Source: Aliiroseovarius crassostreae
GTDB lineage: Bacteria; Pseudomonadota; Alphaproteobacteria; Rhodobacterales; Rhodobacteraceae
Length of the DNA: 64,000 nt
Assembly: GCF_001307765.1 (NCBI RefSeq)
Contig: NZ_LKBA01000007.1
Coordinates: 1 to 64,000 of the forward strand
Reading direction: 5' to 3'
Position 1 is the stretch's first letter, and every line of letters starts with the position of its first letter. A model generated the notes under the pieces. It saw nothing but the letters and a program-made list of their open reading frames with translations. It was not told the DNA's origin and did not search any database. Positions 8,472-17,900 of the stretch are shown one piece after another. A program made the translations under genes and the position numbers.

Positions 8472-8812
8472 AAGGCACCTGCTTCGAAAGCTCGTTTCTT
8501 ACGCTCAAGCTCGGAGTAAAATGAGCAAATGCGGCCATTGTCGGGCTACAGGACAATCCAAAACCGCTTAGATGTACGGTGAAACGAAGGCTAGAAAATG
8601 CACGTACCAAGAGGATGTTTTCATTGGCAGAACTCGGCCAAAGAGCGTGATAGCTCAATCCGGCAAAACACCAACTCCATGTGCGAACGAAAGTTCATGG
8701 TTGCTTTCCAATTCGGCTTAGTCAAATCTTTAACTGGAAAAAACATTCTGACCGACAGGTACGGCACTAACCCAAGCAGATCACGGAGTAATGGTCGAGG
8801 CAAACAGACGAA
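8472..8812. other. Gap upstream of the metabolic cargo
   Basis: About 340 bp with lower GC than the flanking HTH fragment. A 72-codon frame (8598-8816) overlaps the next ATG by a few bases, but I see no family signal in it and no clear ribosome site. TTGGCA or TTCCAATTC-like stretches could hold a promoter but none is convincing. This is probably the native upstream region of the oxidase gene. Confidence 0.4.
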
Positions 8813-9298
8813 ATGAAAATTCTAGTGATTGGCGCTGGTTTGTCAGGGCTGACAACTGCCACGATCTTGGCGCGGCAGGGCTACGAAGTCACGGTGATGG
8901 CAGACAAAATTGCGGTGGACTCCGCGTCGATTGTTGCGACAGCTATTTGGCATGTCTACCTTGTTGATCCTGATGATAAGAGGATCTTAGACTGGTCGTC
9001 ACGGACACTCGAAGTCTTGGTCCAATTGGCTGAAACGGAAGCAAAATCTGGAGTTGAGCTAATTGAAGGGGTGGAACTCTACAGGAACTCCGAAGAGGCG
9101 TTGCCTCCTTGGTTTAGCATACCTCCAAAGTTCTCGATGCTACCGTTACAGGTCTTTTCCCTATCTGACGAAGGTGAATCCAATGGATGCGACAAATGGT
9201 ACAGGGTAGCCTTGGCAAGAGAGCACTGCGAATTCTTGCGCGCGATTGATCAAATTAACAGAGCGACTAGTAGATATGTTTCCAACTCGAAGATCTAA
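8813..9298 (+). pseudogene. N-terminal half of a D-amino-acid-oxidase-like flavoprotein
   Basis: Starts MKILVIGAGLSGLTTATILA, the FAD-binding GxGxxG of DAO-family oxidases, with the expected SIVATAIWHVYLVDP. D-amino-acid oxidases are ~320 residues; this stops at 161 without the second half of the substrate domain or the C-terminal FAD motif. After YRVALAREH the sequence no longer looks like the family, suggesting a deletion that joined it to the next gene, which begins inside it at 9276. Probably non-functional, unless the short form has another role. Confidence 0.65.
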
Positions 9299-10634
9299 TA
9301 ACAAACACCCAGATTTTTCCGAGAATTTCCGGGGTGAAATTGTTGAGCCGGGTACCAAACGGTATGAAGAGCTGCGGCTACTCTTCAACGGGCAGATCGA
9401 TGTAAGGCCCTCGCTTATTCTGTTGTGCCATGGGGTCAGCGATGTTTGTGAGGCTTTGGAATATGTTAGATTGAATGCATTGCCATTTGTTGTCCGGGGG
9501 GGAGGCCATAGTGTTGCTGGTCGAAGCACAATAGAGAATGGAGTTGTAATCGACTTACGTGACATGAGGTCGGTGCGTGTCGACCCTTCTAGGTCCCAAG
9601 TATCTTGCGAACCGGGTGCCACAATTGGTGATTTGGATAGGGAATGCTCGCTATTCTCACTAGCTACGACTGGTGGGATAATATCGTGTACCGGAGTTGC
9701 CGGGCTCGTCTTAGGCGGCGGACTTGGCTGGCTGATGGGGCGTTATGGTCTTTCATGTGATAATTTGGTCTCTGCACTTGTTTTGCTCGCGGATGGTACG
9801 ATCGTTGAAGCCAGCGAGAGTCAAAATAGTGACTTGCTCTGGGCGCTGCGCGGTGGAGGTGGGGGAGTGGGAATTGTCCTTGAATTTACGTTGCAAGCCT
9901 ATCCGCTAAACAAAGTATATTGTGGGTCTACTATTTTTGATTTTTCCGAGGCGAGTAGAGTATTATCTGCCTATGCTGAGTTTGTAGAGACTGCATCCAA
10001 TGATCTGACTTTGGATTGCGTCCTTTTTACGGATGTCGATGGTTTGAAGCGGATCGCAATAGATGGGTGTTTCGCCGGTGAGGATACTAGCTCTGATCCA
10101 ACAATTGAGAGCATTAAAAATTTCCCAGGGTCCATTTCGAGTGATTGGAATTGGCAAGAGTATTGGAAATTTCAGAGATCGAACGATGACGACTTGAGAG
10201 AAGGACGTCGTAGTTATTGGAAGTCAGCTTATATTAGAGAGCTTAACGATGACTTTATAAGTAGTGTAATTTCTGCGTTCGAGAGCGTTCCTTCTGTACA
10301 TACCATTTTTACGTTTGATCACTTGCACGGAAGAGTCATGGAATTTGATGAATCCACGAGTGCCTTTGGCCATCGAGATTGCAAAAACCTTTTTCTCATA
10401 AATGCAAACTGGGATAGTGATGCAGATGACGAAGATAACTTCAGATGGGTTCGAAAAACATACGCTGAGTTAGGTATTCTCGAGGCGGACTCCAGCTACA
10501 TCAACTATCTCGGCTGTGATGAAGATGGACGAGATGCAGCTGCATTCGATCCTGGCATTCGAAAGAGGCTTTTGGAGGTTCAACGAAAATATGACAAGGA
10601 ATCACTATTCTCCAGAACTGTCTGTATTGATTGA
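9276..10634 (+). CDS. FAD-linked oxidase of the berberine-bridge/oligosaccharide-oxidase type
   Basis: A 452-residue protein with an N-terminal PCMH-type FAD domain (VRGGGHSVAGRS near residue 75, GGGLGWLMGRYGLSCDNL near 155) and a C-terminal substrate domain. The family ends in a YxN FAD-contact motif; here YINYLGC is near 410. The His in RGGGHS and the Cys in GLSCDN are the two residues that bicovalently hold FAD in this family. Such enzymes oxidise alcohols, sugars or amines with O2. ATG 9276 is preferred to a TTG at 9246. The gene overlaps both neighbours and has noticeably lower GC than surrounding plasmid DNA, implying joint transfer. Confidence 0.8.
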   Translation: MFPTRRSNNKHPDFSENFRGEIVEPGTKRYEELRLLFNGQIDVRPSLILLCHGVSDVCEALEYVRLNALPFVVRGGGHSVAGRSTIENGVVIDLRDMRSVRVDPSRSQVSCEPGATIGDLDRECSLFSLATTGGIISCTGVAGLVLGGGLGWLMGRYGLSCDNLVSALVLLADGTIVEASESQNSDLLWALRGGGGGVGIVLEFTLQAYPLNKVYCGSTIFDFSEASRVLSAYAEFVETASNDLTLDCVLFTDVDGLKRIAIDGCFAGEDTSSDPTIESIKNFPGSISSDWNWQEYWKFQRSNDDDLREGRRSYWKSAYIRELNDDFISSVISAFESVPSVHTIFTFDHLHGRVMEFDESTSAFGHRDCKNLFLINANWDSDADDEDNFRWVRKTYAELGILEADSSYINYLGCDEDGRDAAAFDPGIRKRLLEVQRKYDKESLFSRTVCID

Positions 10635-11589
10635 GGCCGCTAAACTTGCCCAACAGAGGCAAGCGTCCTGGCTGAAGCCTTCACCCACGGTTCGGTCTAA
10701 GAAAATCGAAAATTTATGGTTTAAGTGTGAGCAGTTCCAAAGAACTGGCTCCTTTAAGATACGCGGCGCACTTAATAAGATTGCCAGCATACGTGGGGAT
10801 GGGTGTACTGCCATAGAAGTAATCACTGCTTCATCAGGAAACCATGGAATTGCTTGCGCGCAAGCTGGTCTATGGTTTGGTGCAAATGTAACTGTAGTCC
10901 TTCCGATGGCTGCGGATGCCGAGAAAGTAAGAAAGCTCCAAGACCTTGGTGCTAACATTTTGACATTCGGCGATGAAGCTGGTCAGTCTGAGGCGTGGGC
11001 TCGGGAAGCTGCCCCTTCAAGAAATGCTATGTACGTTTCTCCTTACAATGATTGGGATATAGTTGCAGGACAGGCCACAATAGGATTGGAATTGCTTGAA
11101 CAAGTGCCGCTTGATCGGCCATTAAACATTTTTGTTGCGACGGGCGGAGGCGGGTTGATTGCCGGTATCGCAGCAGTCCTCAAAGCCAATGTTCCAGAAG
11201 TAAATATTTGGATGGTTTCGGCCGCAAATTCATGTGCGATGCACAAAAGCCTTATTGCCAAGAGGATTGTGGATGTTGAGCATTTGGATACCTTTGCCGA
11301 GGGCATTTCTGGTGGCATAGATAGCGATACAATCACTTTTGAACTCTGTCAGGCATTGGTGGACGGCTTGGTTTTGTGCACCGAAGATGAAATATTGGCA
11401 GCATATAGAGACCTTGCGTGCTCTGACGGTCTTCTGGTGGAGGGGGCTGCAGCGCTTGCGTATGCTGGATTCCTCAAGAAGAAGTCAGCGTTAAGTACTG
11501 AAAGCACGTCCATCGTAGTCCTGTGCGGCGGGAACATTGATCATAGCGCAATATTTCAAGTGGTCCAAAGCCAGTGTGGAGCCCGATGA
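10591..11589 (+). CDS. Threonine dehydratase-like PLP enzyme (fold type II)
   Basis: About 332 residues of the serine/threonine dehydratase fold. The PLP lysine is in RTGSFKIRGALNK, with the substrate loop SSGNHG, the phosphate loop GGGGLIAG and the C-terminal CGGN. ATG 10591 overlaps the upstream oxidase gene by 44 bp, suggesting coupling. Family reactions are deamination or racemisation of hydroxy-amino acids. With the oxidase and DAO fragment it forms a small amino-acid-modifying cluster of unknown product. The last codons run into HTH copy C at ~11573, so a few native C-terminal residues may be replaced. Confidence 0.8.
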   Translation: MTRNHYSPELSVLIEAAKLAQQRQASWLKPSPTVRSKKIENLWFKCEQFQRTGSFKIRGALNKIASIRGDGCTAIEVITASSGNHGIACAQAGLWFGANVTVVLPMAADAEKVRKLQDLGANILTFGDEAGQSEAWAREAAPSRNAMYVSPYNDWDIVAGQATIGLELLEQVPLDRPLNIFVATGGGGLIAGIAAVLKANVPEVNIWMVSAANSCAMHKSLIAKRIVDVEHLDTFAEGISGGIDSDTITFELCQALVDGLVLCTEDEILAAYRDLACSDGLLVEGAAALAYAGFLKKKSALSTESTSIVVLCGGNIDHSAIFQVVQSQCGAR

Positions 11590-11884
11590 CCTGAAGCAAG
11601 CGATCAAAGCCTATGCCAAGGAAAGCGAAGGCTACACGCGCAGCAAGGTCTGCTTCTCTGACAACTGGTTCAAGATGCGCCGGTGGGAGAAGGGACTCTC
11701 CCAGATCCAGGCCGACCGCGAGAAGGCTCGAGCGGCCGAAGCCAAAGGGCGCGCCAGCCTCCCCGAATGGATCCACGAGCGCCATCCTCTATGCCGCGAC
11801 AGCACCAACCGGCAGATCGAGGATTTGATTGCATCAAAGCTGGTGACGCCCGAGCAAGTGCGCGCTGCGGGGCTGCAGGCATGA
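11573..11884 (+). pseudogene. 3' fragment of the winged-HTH gene (copy C)
   Basis: Encodes VEPDDLKQAIKAYAKESEG through EQVRAAGLQA and TGA, the last ~100 residues of the family, directly abutting the dehydratase gene. It is closest to copy B (same KGLSQIQADREKARAAEAKG variant; copies A and D differ). The N-terminal winged helix is missing. Its stop lies 16 bp from the first hipBA-2 operator. Confidence 0.85.
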
Positions 11885-11899
11885 ACGCGGCTCGAGTGA

Positions 11900-11969
11900 T
11901 ACGCTGTAGCGTAAAAAGTTGATATTTACGTTGCGGCGTAATTTTTTTTCATTTACGCTGCGCCGTAAA
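11900..11969. promoter_or_regulatory. Three phased operator-like inverted repeats before hipBA-2
   Basis: TACGCTGTAGCGTA (11900-11913), TTACG-N6-CGTAA (11926-11941) and TTTACG-N6-CGTAAA (11952-11969) share the pattern TTACG-N6-CGTAA. Their centres are exactly 27 bp apart. The last ends 12 bp before hipB and overlaps the region expected for the promoter. The same three sites with the same spacing stand before hipBA-3. HipB dimers are the likely ligand. Confidence 0.75.
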
Positions 11970-11981
11970 AGGAGCCGCATC

Positions 11982-12227
11982 ATGGACCTCACAGCACGAA
12001 CGGCCGAGCAGATCGGCGAGGCACTCCGCCGGACGCGCAAAGCGCGCGGCTGGACCCAAAGCGATATCAGCGCGCGCACGAATTTGCGCGTCGCGACGAT
12101 TTCGTCGCTCGAGAATGGCGACGCGGGAACCAAGCTCGCCACTGTGCTCGCTGTCATGGCGGCACTTGGGCTTGAGTTCCGATTGGTTGAGCGCGGTGGC
12201 TCGCTTGAGATTGAGGATATCTTCTGA
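11982..12227 (+). CDS. hipB: HipB antitoxin (hipBA-2)
   Basis: An 81-residue XRE-type protein (EALRRTRKARGWTQSDISA, then VATISSLENGDAGTKLATVL, ending in the hydrophobic SLEIEDIF). AAAAGGAG lies 7 nt before ATG 11982. Its TGA overlaps the hipA ATG (TGATGG), a tight translational coupling that keeps antitoxin and toxin in proportion. It is almost identical to the protein at 34192. HipB represses by binding the upstream inverted repeats and inhibits HipA by complex formation. Confidence 0.92.
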   Translation: MDLTARTAEQIGEALRRTRKARGWTQSDISARTNLRVATISSLENGDAGTKLATVLAVMAALGLEFRLVERGGSLEIEDIF

Positions 12228-13519
12228 TGGCGAAACGCGGGCGTAGCGGCACTATGCAGGTGCTTCTGAATGGAAGGCTGGTGGGGGCTTTGCGTCTTGC
12301 AGGCTCAGGCGCAATCAACTTCACCTATGATCCGGACTGGCTGTCGTGGCAACACGCCATGCCCATCTCGCTTTCGCTGCCTTTGCGCGAAGAGGCGCAC
12401 CAAGGTGGTCCTGTCATTGCCTATCTTGAAAATCTGCTGCCGGACAATCAGGCGATACGTGAGCGCGTAGCCGCTCGGGTGCGTGCAGGCGGTACGGACG
12501 CCTGGCACATGCTGGAGAAAATCGGGCGCGATTGCGTAGGGGCCTTGCAGTTCGTCTCTGGTGAGGTCCCAGAGGATGGCACACTCGAGGGAGAGCTCGT
12601 GTCTGAGGCGCAGATTGCCGATATGCTGCGCAACCTCGCGAGCGCTCCGCTAGGCATGGACGAGGAAGACGACTTCCGCATTTCCATCGCAGGGGCGCAG
12701 GAGAAAACGGCGCTTCTGCGCCATGAGGGCGCGTGGATCCGTCCATCGGGGCTCACCCCAACGACCCATATCCTCAAGACTCAGCTGGGTGTTTTACCCG
12801 CAGGGATTGATCTATCCGACAGCGTTGAAAACGAGTATTTCTGCATGAGCTTTTGCCGCGCCATGGGCATGGATGTGGCGAAGGTCGAGATTGCCGACTT
12901 CGAAGACGTGCGAAGCCTTGTCGTGACGCGGTTCGATCGGCGCTGGACCAAGGATGGCCGGTTGATCCGCCTGCCGCAGGAAGATTTTTGCCAAGCGCTG
13001 ACTGTCCCACCCAGCCAAAAGTATCAAATGGACGGCGGGCCAGGGATCACCGAAGGGATCGGATTACTGACTGGAAGTGATGCCCCCGAGGCAGATCAGC
13101 GCGCCTTCTTTCGTGCGCAGGTGCTGTTCTGGCTCTTGGGCGCGACGGACGGGCACGCAAAGAATTTCAGCATCGCATTGCGCCCTGGGGGTTTCCTTAT
13201 GACCCCGCTTTATGACGTGCTGAGCGCCCAGAAAGCCGTGGATGACGGTCAAATCCGCCAGAACCGGATGCGCCTCGCAATGGCGGTCGACGGGCACTAT
13301 CGGATCAATGAGGTGGTGCCGCGCCATTTCCTGCAGGCAGCGAAGGCGGCAGGTTTTGGTGTCGCGCTGGCGGAAGAGGTCTTGTCGGATATTGCGACAG
13401 AGCTTGAACCCGCCTTGGACAAGACACTTGCAGACTTGCCGGATGGGTTCCCACAGCCATTGGCCGAAGCCGTTGTTGCTGGCGCACGACGTCGCTCAGC
13501 TGCCTTTGATGCCGTATGA
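12227..13519 (+). CDS. hipA: HipA serine/threonine kinase toxin (hipBA-2)
   Basis: A 430-residue canonical HipA: N-terminal couple domain (LNGRLVGALRL; LENLLPDNQAIRERVA), nucleotide loop ISIAGAQEKTAL near residue 154, catalytic LLGATDGHAKNFSI near residue 304 and PLYDVLSAQ metal site. All active-site residues are intact. It shares ~95% of residues with the protein at 34437. The 3' end is followed by a pair of ATGATC/GATCAT-rich repeats and the 65-codon gene leader. E. coli HipA phosphorylates glutamyl-tRNA synthetase; the target here is not known. Confidence 0.92.
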   Translation: MAKRGRSGTMQVLLNGRLVGALRLAGSGAINFTYDPDWLSWQHAMPISLSLPLREEAHQGGPVIAYLENLLPDNQAIRERVAARVRAGGTDAWHMLEKIGRDCVGALQFVSGEVPEDGTLEGELVSEAQIADMLRNLASAPLGMDEEDDFRISIAGAQEKTALLRHEGAWIRPSGLTPTTHILKTQLGVLPAGIDLSDSVENEYFCMSFCRAMGMDVAKVEIADFEDVRSLVVTRFDRRWTKDGRLIRLPQEDFCQALTVPPSQKYQMDGGPGITEGIGLLTGSDAPEADQRAFFRAQVLFWLLGATDGHAKNFSIALRPGGFLMTPLYDVLSAQKAVDDGQIRQNRMRLAMAVDGHYRINEVVPRHFLQAAKAAGFGVALAEEVLSDIATELEPALDKTLADLPDGFPQPLAEAVVAGARRRSAAFDAV

Positions 13520-13654
13520 TCCGCAGGTCATATTTCCGCTTTATGATCTGTGGATCATATTGAATGCAGAGCTATCTGTAGACCCAGTACAGGAGTTGCT
13601 GCGTTCCAGGCCAGCTTTGACGGACCAACCCGGAGATTGATGGCCAATTCAGAT

Positions 13655-13840
13655 CCTCGACGCCGTGTTTCTGATTGCTGAACATAAGTGGGCAGCCGTG
13701 CCGGACGCGGTGCAGGCCCCGCTTCAACAAGAAAATTCCCCTGCGCCAGCGCATTCCTCGCGAGACAAGTTTCTCGCTGACAGCCCCTTGGTGCCAGCTT
13801 TGGTCATGTTCATCGAAACACTCAAAGTGAGGATCAAAAA
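13655..13840 (+). promoter_or_regulatory. Conserved leader of the 65-codon gene (copy 2, uninterrupted context)
   Basis: The same leader as at 3905 and 38655, with CATTCCTCGCGAGACAA at 13752-13768 and GTGAGGATC as ribosome site. Upstream, ACCCGGAGATTGATGG near 13628-13643 shows the sequence as it was before the IS3 element inserted in the third copy. Strong conservation without coding pressure suggests a structured 5' region or regulator site. Confidence 0.6.
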
Positions 13841-14038
13841 ATGGCTACTCAAACTCTGAAACTGAACGTCAAAACCGGCGAAAAAGACGGCAAGAACTTC
13901 TGGGACCGCTGCGGCGTCCTCTTCGTGAACACCGATGACACCGGCAACATCACGTCGATCAACGTCAAGCACAGCATGTTCCCTGACGTCGAAATGGTCG
14001 CCTTCCCGCGCCGCGATGAAGAGCCGGTCACCGAATGA
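13841..14038 (+). CDS. Conserved 65-residue protein of unknown function (copy 2)
   Basis: Sequence begins MATQTLKLNVKTGEKDGKNF and continues WDRCGVLFVNTDD, NITSINVKHSMF, PDVEMVAFPRR. Alternating polar and hydrophobic residues suggest a small all-beta fold. I do not recognise a named family. Three copies occur in the window, each after hipBA and before cargo; this and 38838 are intact. Each intact copy is followed at once by a strong terminator, so the leader, gene and terminator form an independent transcription unit. A single-stranded-DNA-binding or establishment role is possible but unproven. Confidence 0.7.
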   Translation: MATQTLKLNVKTGEKDGKNFWDRCGVLFVNTDDTGNITSINVKHSMFPDVEMVAFPRRDEEPVTE

Positions 14039-14045
14039 CCTCAGC

Positions 14046-14075
14046 GCCAGGGCGGGGTTCCTGCCCTGGCTTTCT
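14046..14075 (+). terminator. Rho-independent terminator after the 65-codon gene (copy 2)
   Basis: GCCAGGGC and GCCCTGGC form an 8-bp perfect stem around a GGGGTTCCT loop, followed by TTTCTT. It starts 7 bp after the TGA at 14036-14038. The equivalent hairpin follows the third copy at 39043. Confidence 0.85.
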
Positions 14076-14244
14076 TCGGGGGCGATAGAGCTAAGCTGTA
14101 GTTCGGCTTTCAGGTGAAATTTCGTAGGCATGGCCGATTGATTTCTACCTTCTTCACTTCGCTATCGGCCGGACTGTAGGGATGTATTCGCACACCGTCG
14201 CCAGTGCCCTTGGGTTTCCGATCATGGTCGGCTAGGTTTTCGAG

Positions 14245-14775
14245 ATGTGTAGGAACGCTGCTGATTTCAGATTTGTCGATGTACATCCAAGAGTACTGCT
14301 GGTCGGGGCCTGTCCTGGACGTGAAGAAGAACGGGACGGACGGCCTTTCGCAGGGCAGTCCGGACAAAATCTTGAAATCATGCTGCGACGCTTGCAGGTC
14401 CTACATCCGCAGGTTTTTCCATCGCCGCAAATAGATGCCTACAGCTTAGTCAATGCACACTCACTGCCACGATATCCCGAGCGCGAGGGATACGATGGGA
14501 GCACGCAGCCACGCAAACAGGATGTTCTGGCACCCGAGAACCGAGCTAGGCTCATTGCCCGTTTGCAACGCGTTCAGCCCGAAATCATCGTTTATCTGGG
14601 AAAGGCGGCACAGTTCGCCCACGAAGTGTTTGAAGCGCATATGCCTGAGATAAGAGCCTACCGAACAGGGCACCCATCAGCCCAAGCCTGGAATATTCCG
14701 CGCCAATATCGAGGCATGCCGCGAGAAGAAAAAATCCGTTGCTGGGCTGAAGACCAATTCGCTGCAGTTGAGTGA
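14245..14775 (+). CDS. Uracil-DNA-glycosylase superfamily protein
   Basis: A 176-residue protein with UDG-fold motifs: LLVGACPGREEERDG then RPFAGQSGQN near residues 18-42 (motif A, normally GEAPGxxE), IVYLGKAAQ and the C-terminal catalytic-loop HPS (YRTGHPSAQ near 150). The motif-A glutamate and aspartate look present but the usual G-E start is G-A, so substrate range is uncertain. ATG 14245 is the first start after an in-frame stop. It is the first cargo gene after the 65-codon gene terminator and points towards the convergent hsd operon. It could remove modified bases or act in defence. Confidence 0.7.
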   Translation: MCRNAADFRFVDVHPRVLLVGACPGREEERDGRPFAGQSGQNLEIMLRRLQVLHPQVFPSPQIDAYSLVNAHSLPRYPEREGYDGSTQPRKQDVLAPENRARLIARLQRVQPEIIVYLGKAAQFAHEVFEAHMPEIRAYRTGHPSAQAWNIPRQYRGMPREEKIRCWAEDQFAAVE

Positions 14776-14839
14776 AGTCGGCGGACGGCCCAAAGCGTGC
14801 GAAATTGCGCTGCCTCTGTTCTGAGTTCGAACTCCCGAT

Positions 14840-14868
14840 ATGATTCCCGACGTCGAAATGGTTGCCCA
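14840..14868 (+). repeat. Remnant of the 65-codon gene 3' region
   Basis: ATGATTCCCGACGTCGAAAT followed by GGTTGCCC corresponds to the SMFPDVEMVA codons of the 65-residue family with small changes. Nothing of the gene remains on either side. It lies between the UDG gene and the 3' end of hsdR. It suggests that cargo was inserted by recombination at this short segment, leaving a partial copy at the far end. Confidence 0.5.
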
Positions 14869-14925
14869 GTGCCCGCTTTTCTTGGCGCATGTTTTTTGGG
14901 CCAATCGGCGCTGGAAGAGCTCGAT

Positions 14926-17900
14926 TCATACATCGCCGAGCTCTCCAAGGTCGATATCTTTCCTCGCTTTGATTAGATCGTAAATAAGGTTCGTAAGGAT
15001 GCCGAGGCCTTGTTTGTCTTCCTTGAGAAGATGCGTGGCTAAAGCGTTGTTCGAACTCATGGCACGCACCACCGCGCCTTGAACCGCGCCGGGAAGGCTT
15101 CCTTTCAACGCTTGGTCTTTAGAGTTTTCCTCAACTTGCGCTCTTACGATGCTGTTTTCACGGGTAATCGAAACGATTTGGTTTACGAAGCTTGCTTGGT
15201 CTTTGATCGGAGCGGCTTCGCCAAAGATACCGTTCAATCGTTCGATCAGTTCTTGGAGGTAGACAGGAAGCTTACCGGGCGCATTTGAACCGCCCGGTCC
15301 AGTGGGCTTTAAGTTTGGATCTGGGTCATCACCGTTGTTGCCCTGGTCATCGTTCTTTTTGATATCGTATCCCGTCAGGGAAATGCCTCTGAGATCTACG
15401 TGCTCGGGAGGAACGCCATTGAGGCGGTTTGCCAGAAGTTTTGTGAAAGCGGCAAAATTCTCCATGCTGGGATCTCCCAGATCCAGCAATTGCGCAATGT
15501 AGGTGTAAGTTCTGGAGAACCTGGACAGACCGGATTTGAACTCGAGCATCCGCCCGATACTTTCCTCCACCTGCATCCTTTCATGCTCGGCCTTTTTCGC
15601 AGTGGCATCGTCTCCCCCCTCGGTAGCCTTCAGGAATTCAACTTCACATCGAGCGGCTTCTTCGCGGAGCGCTTTGAGGCGGGCGTTGAACATGTCTGTC
15701 GGCTTTTGGGTGGCCGCAAACATCGCCTTATGGTGATCTTCTTCGGCGGTGTCGAAAGCCTTGGCGGTTTCAAAGCGCGCTACCTTGAACGCCTCGATGT
15801 CTTCGTCCGAGTAGATGCCTTGTTGGTCAAGGGTATCCTTCATGTCGTAGACAACGTTTGGGTCTTGAACCTCCGTGATCTGCGCGCCGGAATCGTATTT
15901 TTTGCACGCAGCGCGGATCGCTTCCGGGTCGTTGACAAAGTCCACAATGAAGGTCTCTTCCTTGCCAGGGAAAGTGCGATTGAGGCGCGACAGTGTTTGA
16001 ACAATCTCGACTTCATTCGCGATCTTCTTGTCGACATACATGGCAACAAGCTTCGGCTGGTCGAAGCCGGTCTGGAACTTGTTGGCGACCAGCATTACCC
16101 TGAATTCCGGCCGATCAAATGCGATCCGCAGGTCCTTGACCTCAACGCCCGCATTCATGTTGCTTTCAGTGAATTCCGCATCATCGTCACAAACGAACAG
16201 ATCCCCTGAAATTTGCGCGTCATCTGAATGCATGACGTCCTTGCCGCTGAGCTTCCCCGAGAAAGCGACCAGCGCACGAACGTCTTTGTACTGCGGGTTC
16301 GCAATGACAAAAGCATCGAAGGCCTTCTTGTAGCGAACAGCCGCCGCACGCGAGCTCGTCACAACCATTGCCTTCGCCTTTCCGTCAAGGAGAGGCGAAA
16401 CGTTGTGCCGGAAGTGCTCCATGATGAACTGCACCTTCTGGGTGACGTTCGTGGGGTGCAGGCTCATCCATTTGGCAAGCGCCCGCTTGGCCGCCTTGCC
16501 GTCCACGCGTTTTTTGTCTTCCAGCTCTTTTCCCAGGTTGAAGGCCGTCTTGTACGAAACGTAGCCCTTGAGCACATCGAGGATGAAACCCTCGTCGATA
16601 GCTTGGCGCATCTCGTATTTATGGAAGGCACGCGGCAGGTTGTCTGGGCCTGCCGGACGGGACGTGTCTTGCGGCCTTCCAAACAACATCAATGTCGAGT
16701 GCTTTGGCGTCGCAGTAAACGCGAAATGGGACAGGTTCTTTGGCCGGGCACGGCTCTTTTGGATCTCGGTCAAGAGCTCTTCGACGGTCATATTGGCAGT
16801 GTCTTTGGCCGACGATAGGGCGAGCGTCGCCTGCAGCTTCGAAGCCGTGCTGCCGGTTTGTGATGTATGCGCCTCGTCGATGATCACGGCAAAACTACGG
16901 TCCTTCAACGACGTTTCCGTCAGGATCGCTTCCATCGCATGCGGGAAGGTCTGCAGCGTCACCACGATGATCGGAACGCCTTTCAGAATAGCTTCCGCCA
17001 ACTGCGCCGTTTTCGTCTTGGAGCTTGTCTCACGATCAATCGCAGCGATCATGCCCTTTCGGTGGTCGATCTGTTGAACGGCATCTTGCAGCTGGCCATC
17101 CAGCACGGTCCGGTCCGTCACGATGATCACGGTGTCAAAGACCGCCTTGCCATCGTCATGGCGCAGCTTGGTCAGGTCGTGGGCTGTCCATGCGATTGTC
17201 GATGTCTTGCCCGATCCCGCACTGTGTTCGCACAGATACGCATGTCCAGGGCCATTCTCCTTGGCGTCCGCGATCATCTTGTTGACCGCGTCGTGCTGGT
17301 GGAAGCGCGGGAAGATCAGCGTTTCCTTGACCGACCAGTTGCCCTTCAGGTCCACCACATCCTTCTTCTCGACATAGACGAAGCTGTGGAAGATCCGCAG
17401 GAAGGCATCGGGCTGGCAAATCTCTTCCCAGAAATAGGCAACGGGGTATTCGCCGTCGTCACGGGGCGGGTTGCCGCCTTTGCCGTCATGGCCACGGTTG
17501 AAGGGCAGGAAGTAGGTGTTCTCGCCCGCCAGTTTCGTCGCCATCCAAATCTCGCTATCAGACATCGCGAAATGCACGATGGCACCGCGTTTGAACGTCA
17601 GCAGCGGGTGTTTGCGCCCGGTGGCGGGGTCTTCGGGCAGGCGGTCGCGCTTGTATTGCTCGCGCGCGCTTTCGGCGGATTGGGTGAAGTCAGTTTTGAG
17701 CTCGACCGTGGCGACGGGCAGCCCGTTGATGAAGAGGCCCAGATCGATCGCCAGCTCTCGGCCGGGATGATACTTCAGCTGGGGCACCACGCGCAGCCGG
17801 TTAGCGGCGTAGTGTGCGATGATTGTCTCGTTGCGCTGATCTTCGGGCGCGGCTTCGGACATGTCGATCTGCCCGCAGCCTGCGATGGAAAATCCACGGC

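Noticed and set aside
9246-9275. TTG 9246 as start of the FAD oxidase
   Set aside because: ATG 9276 gives the N-terminus usual for the family and TTG adds ten residues shared with the frame of the broken upstream gene.
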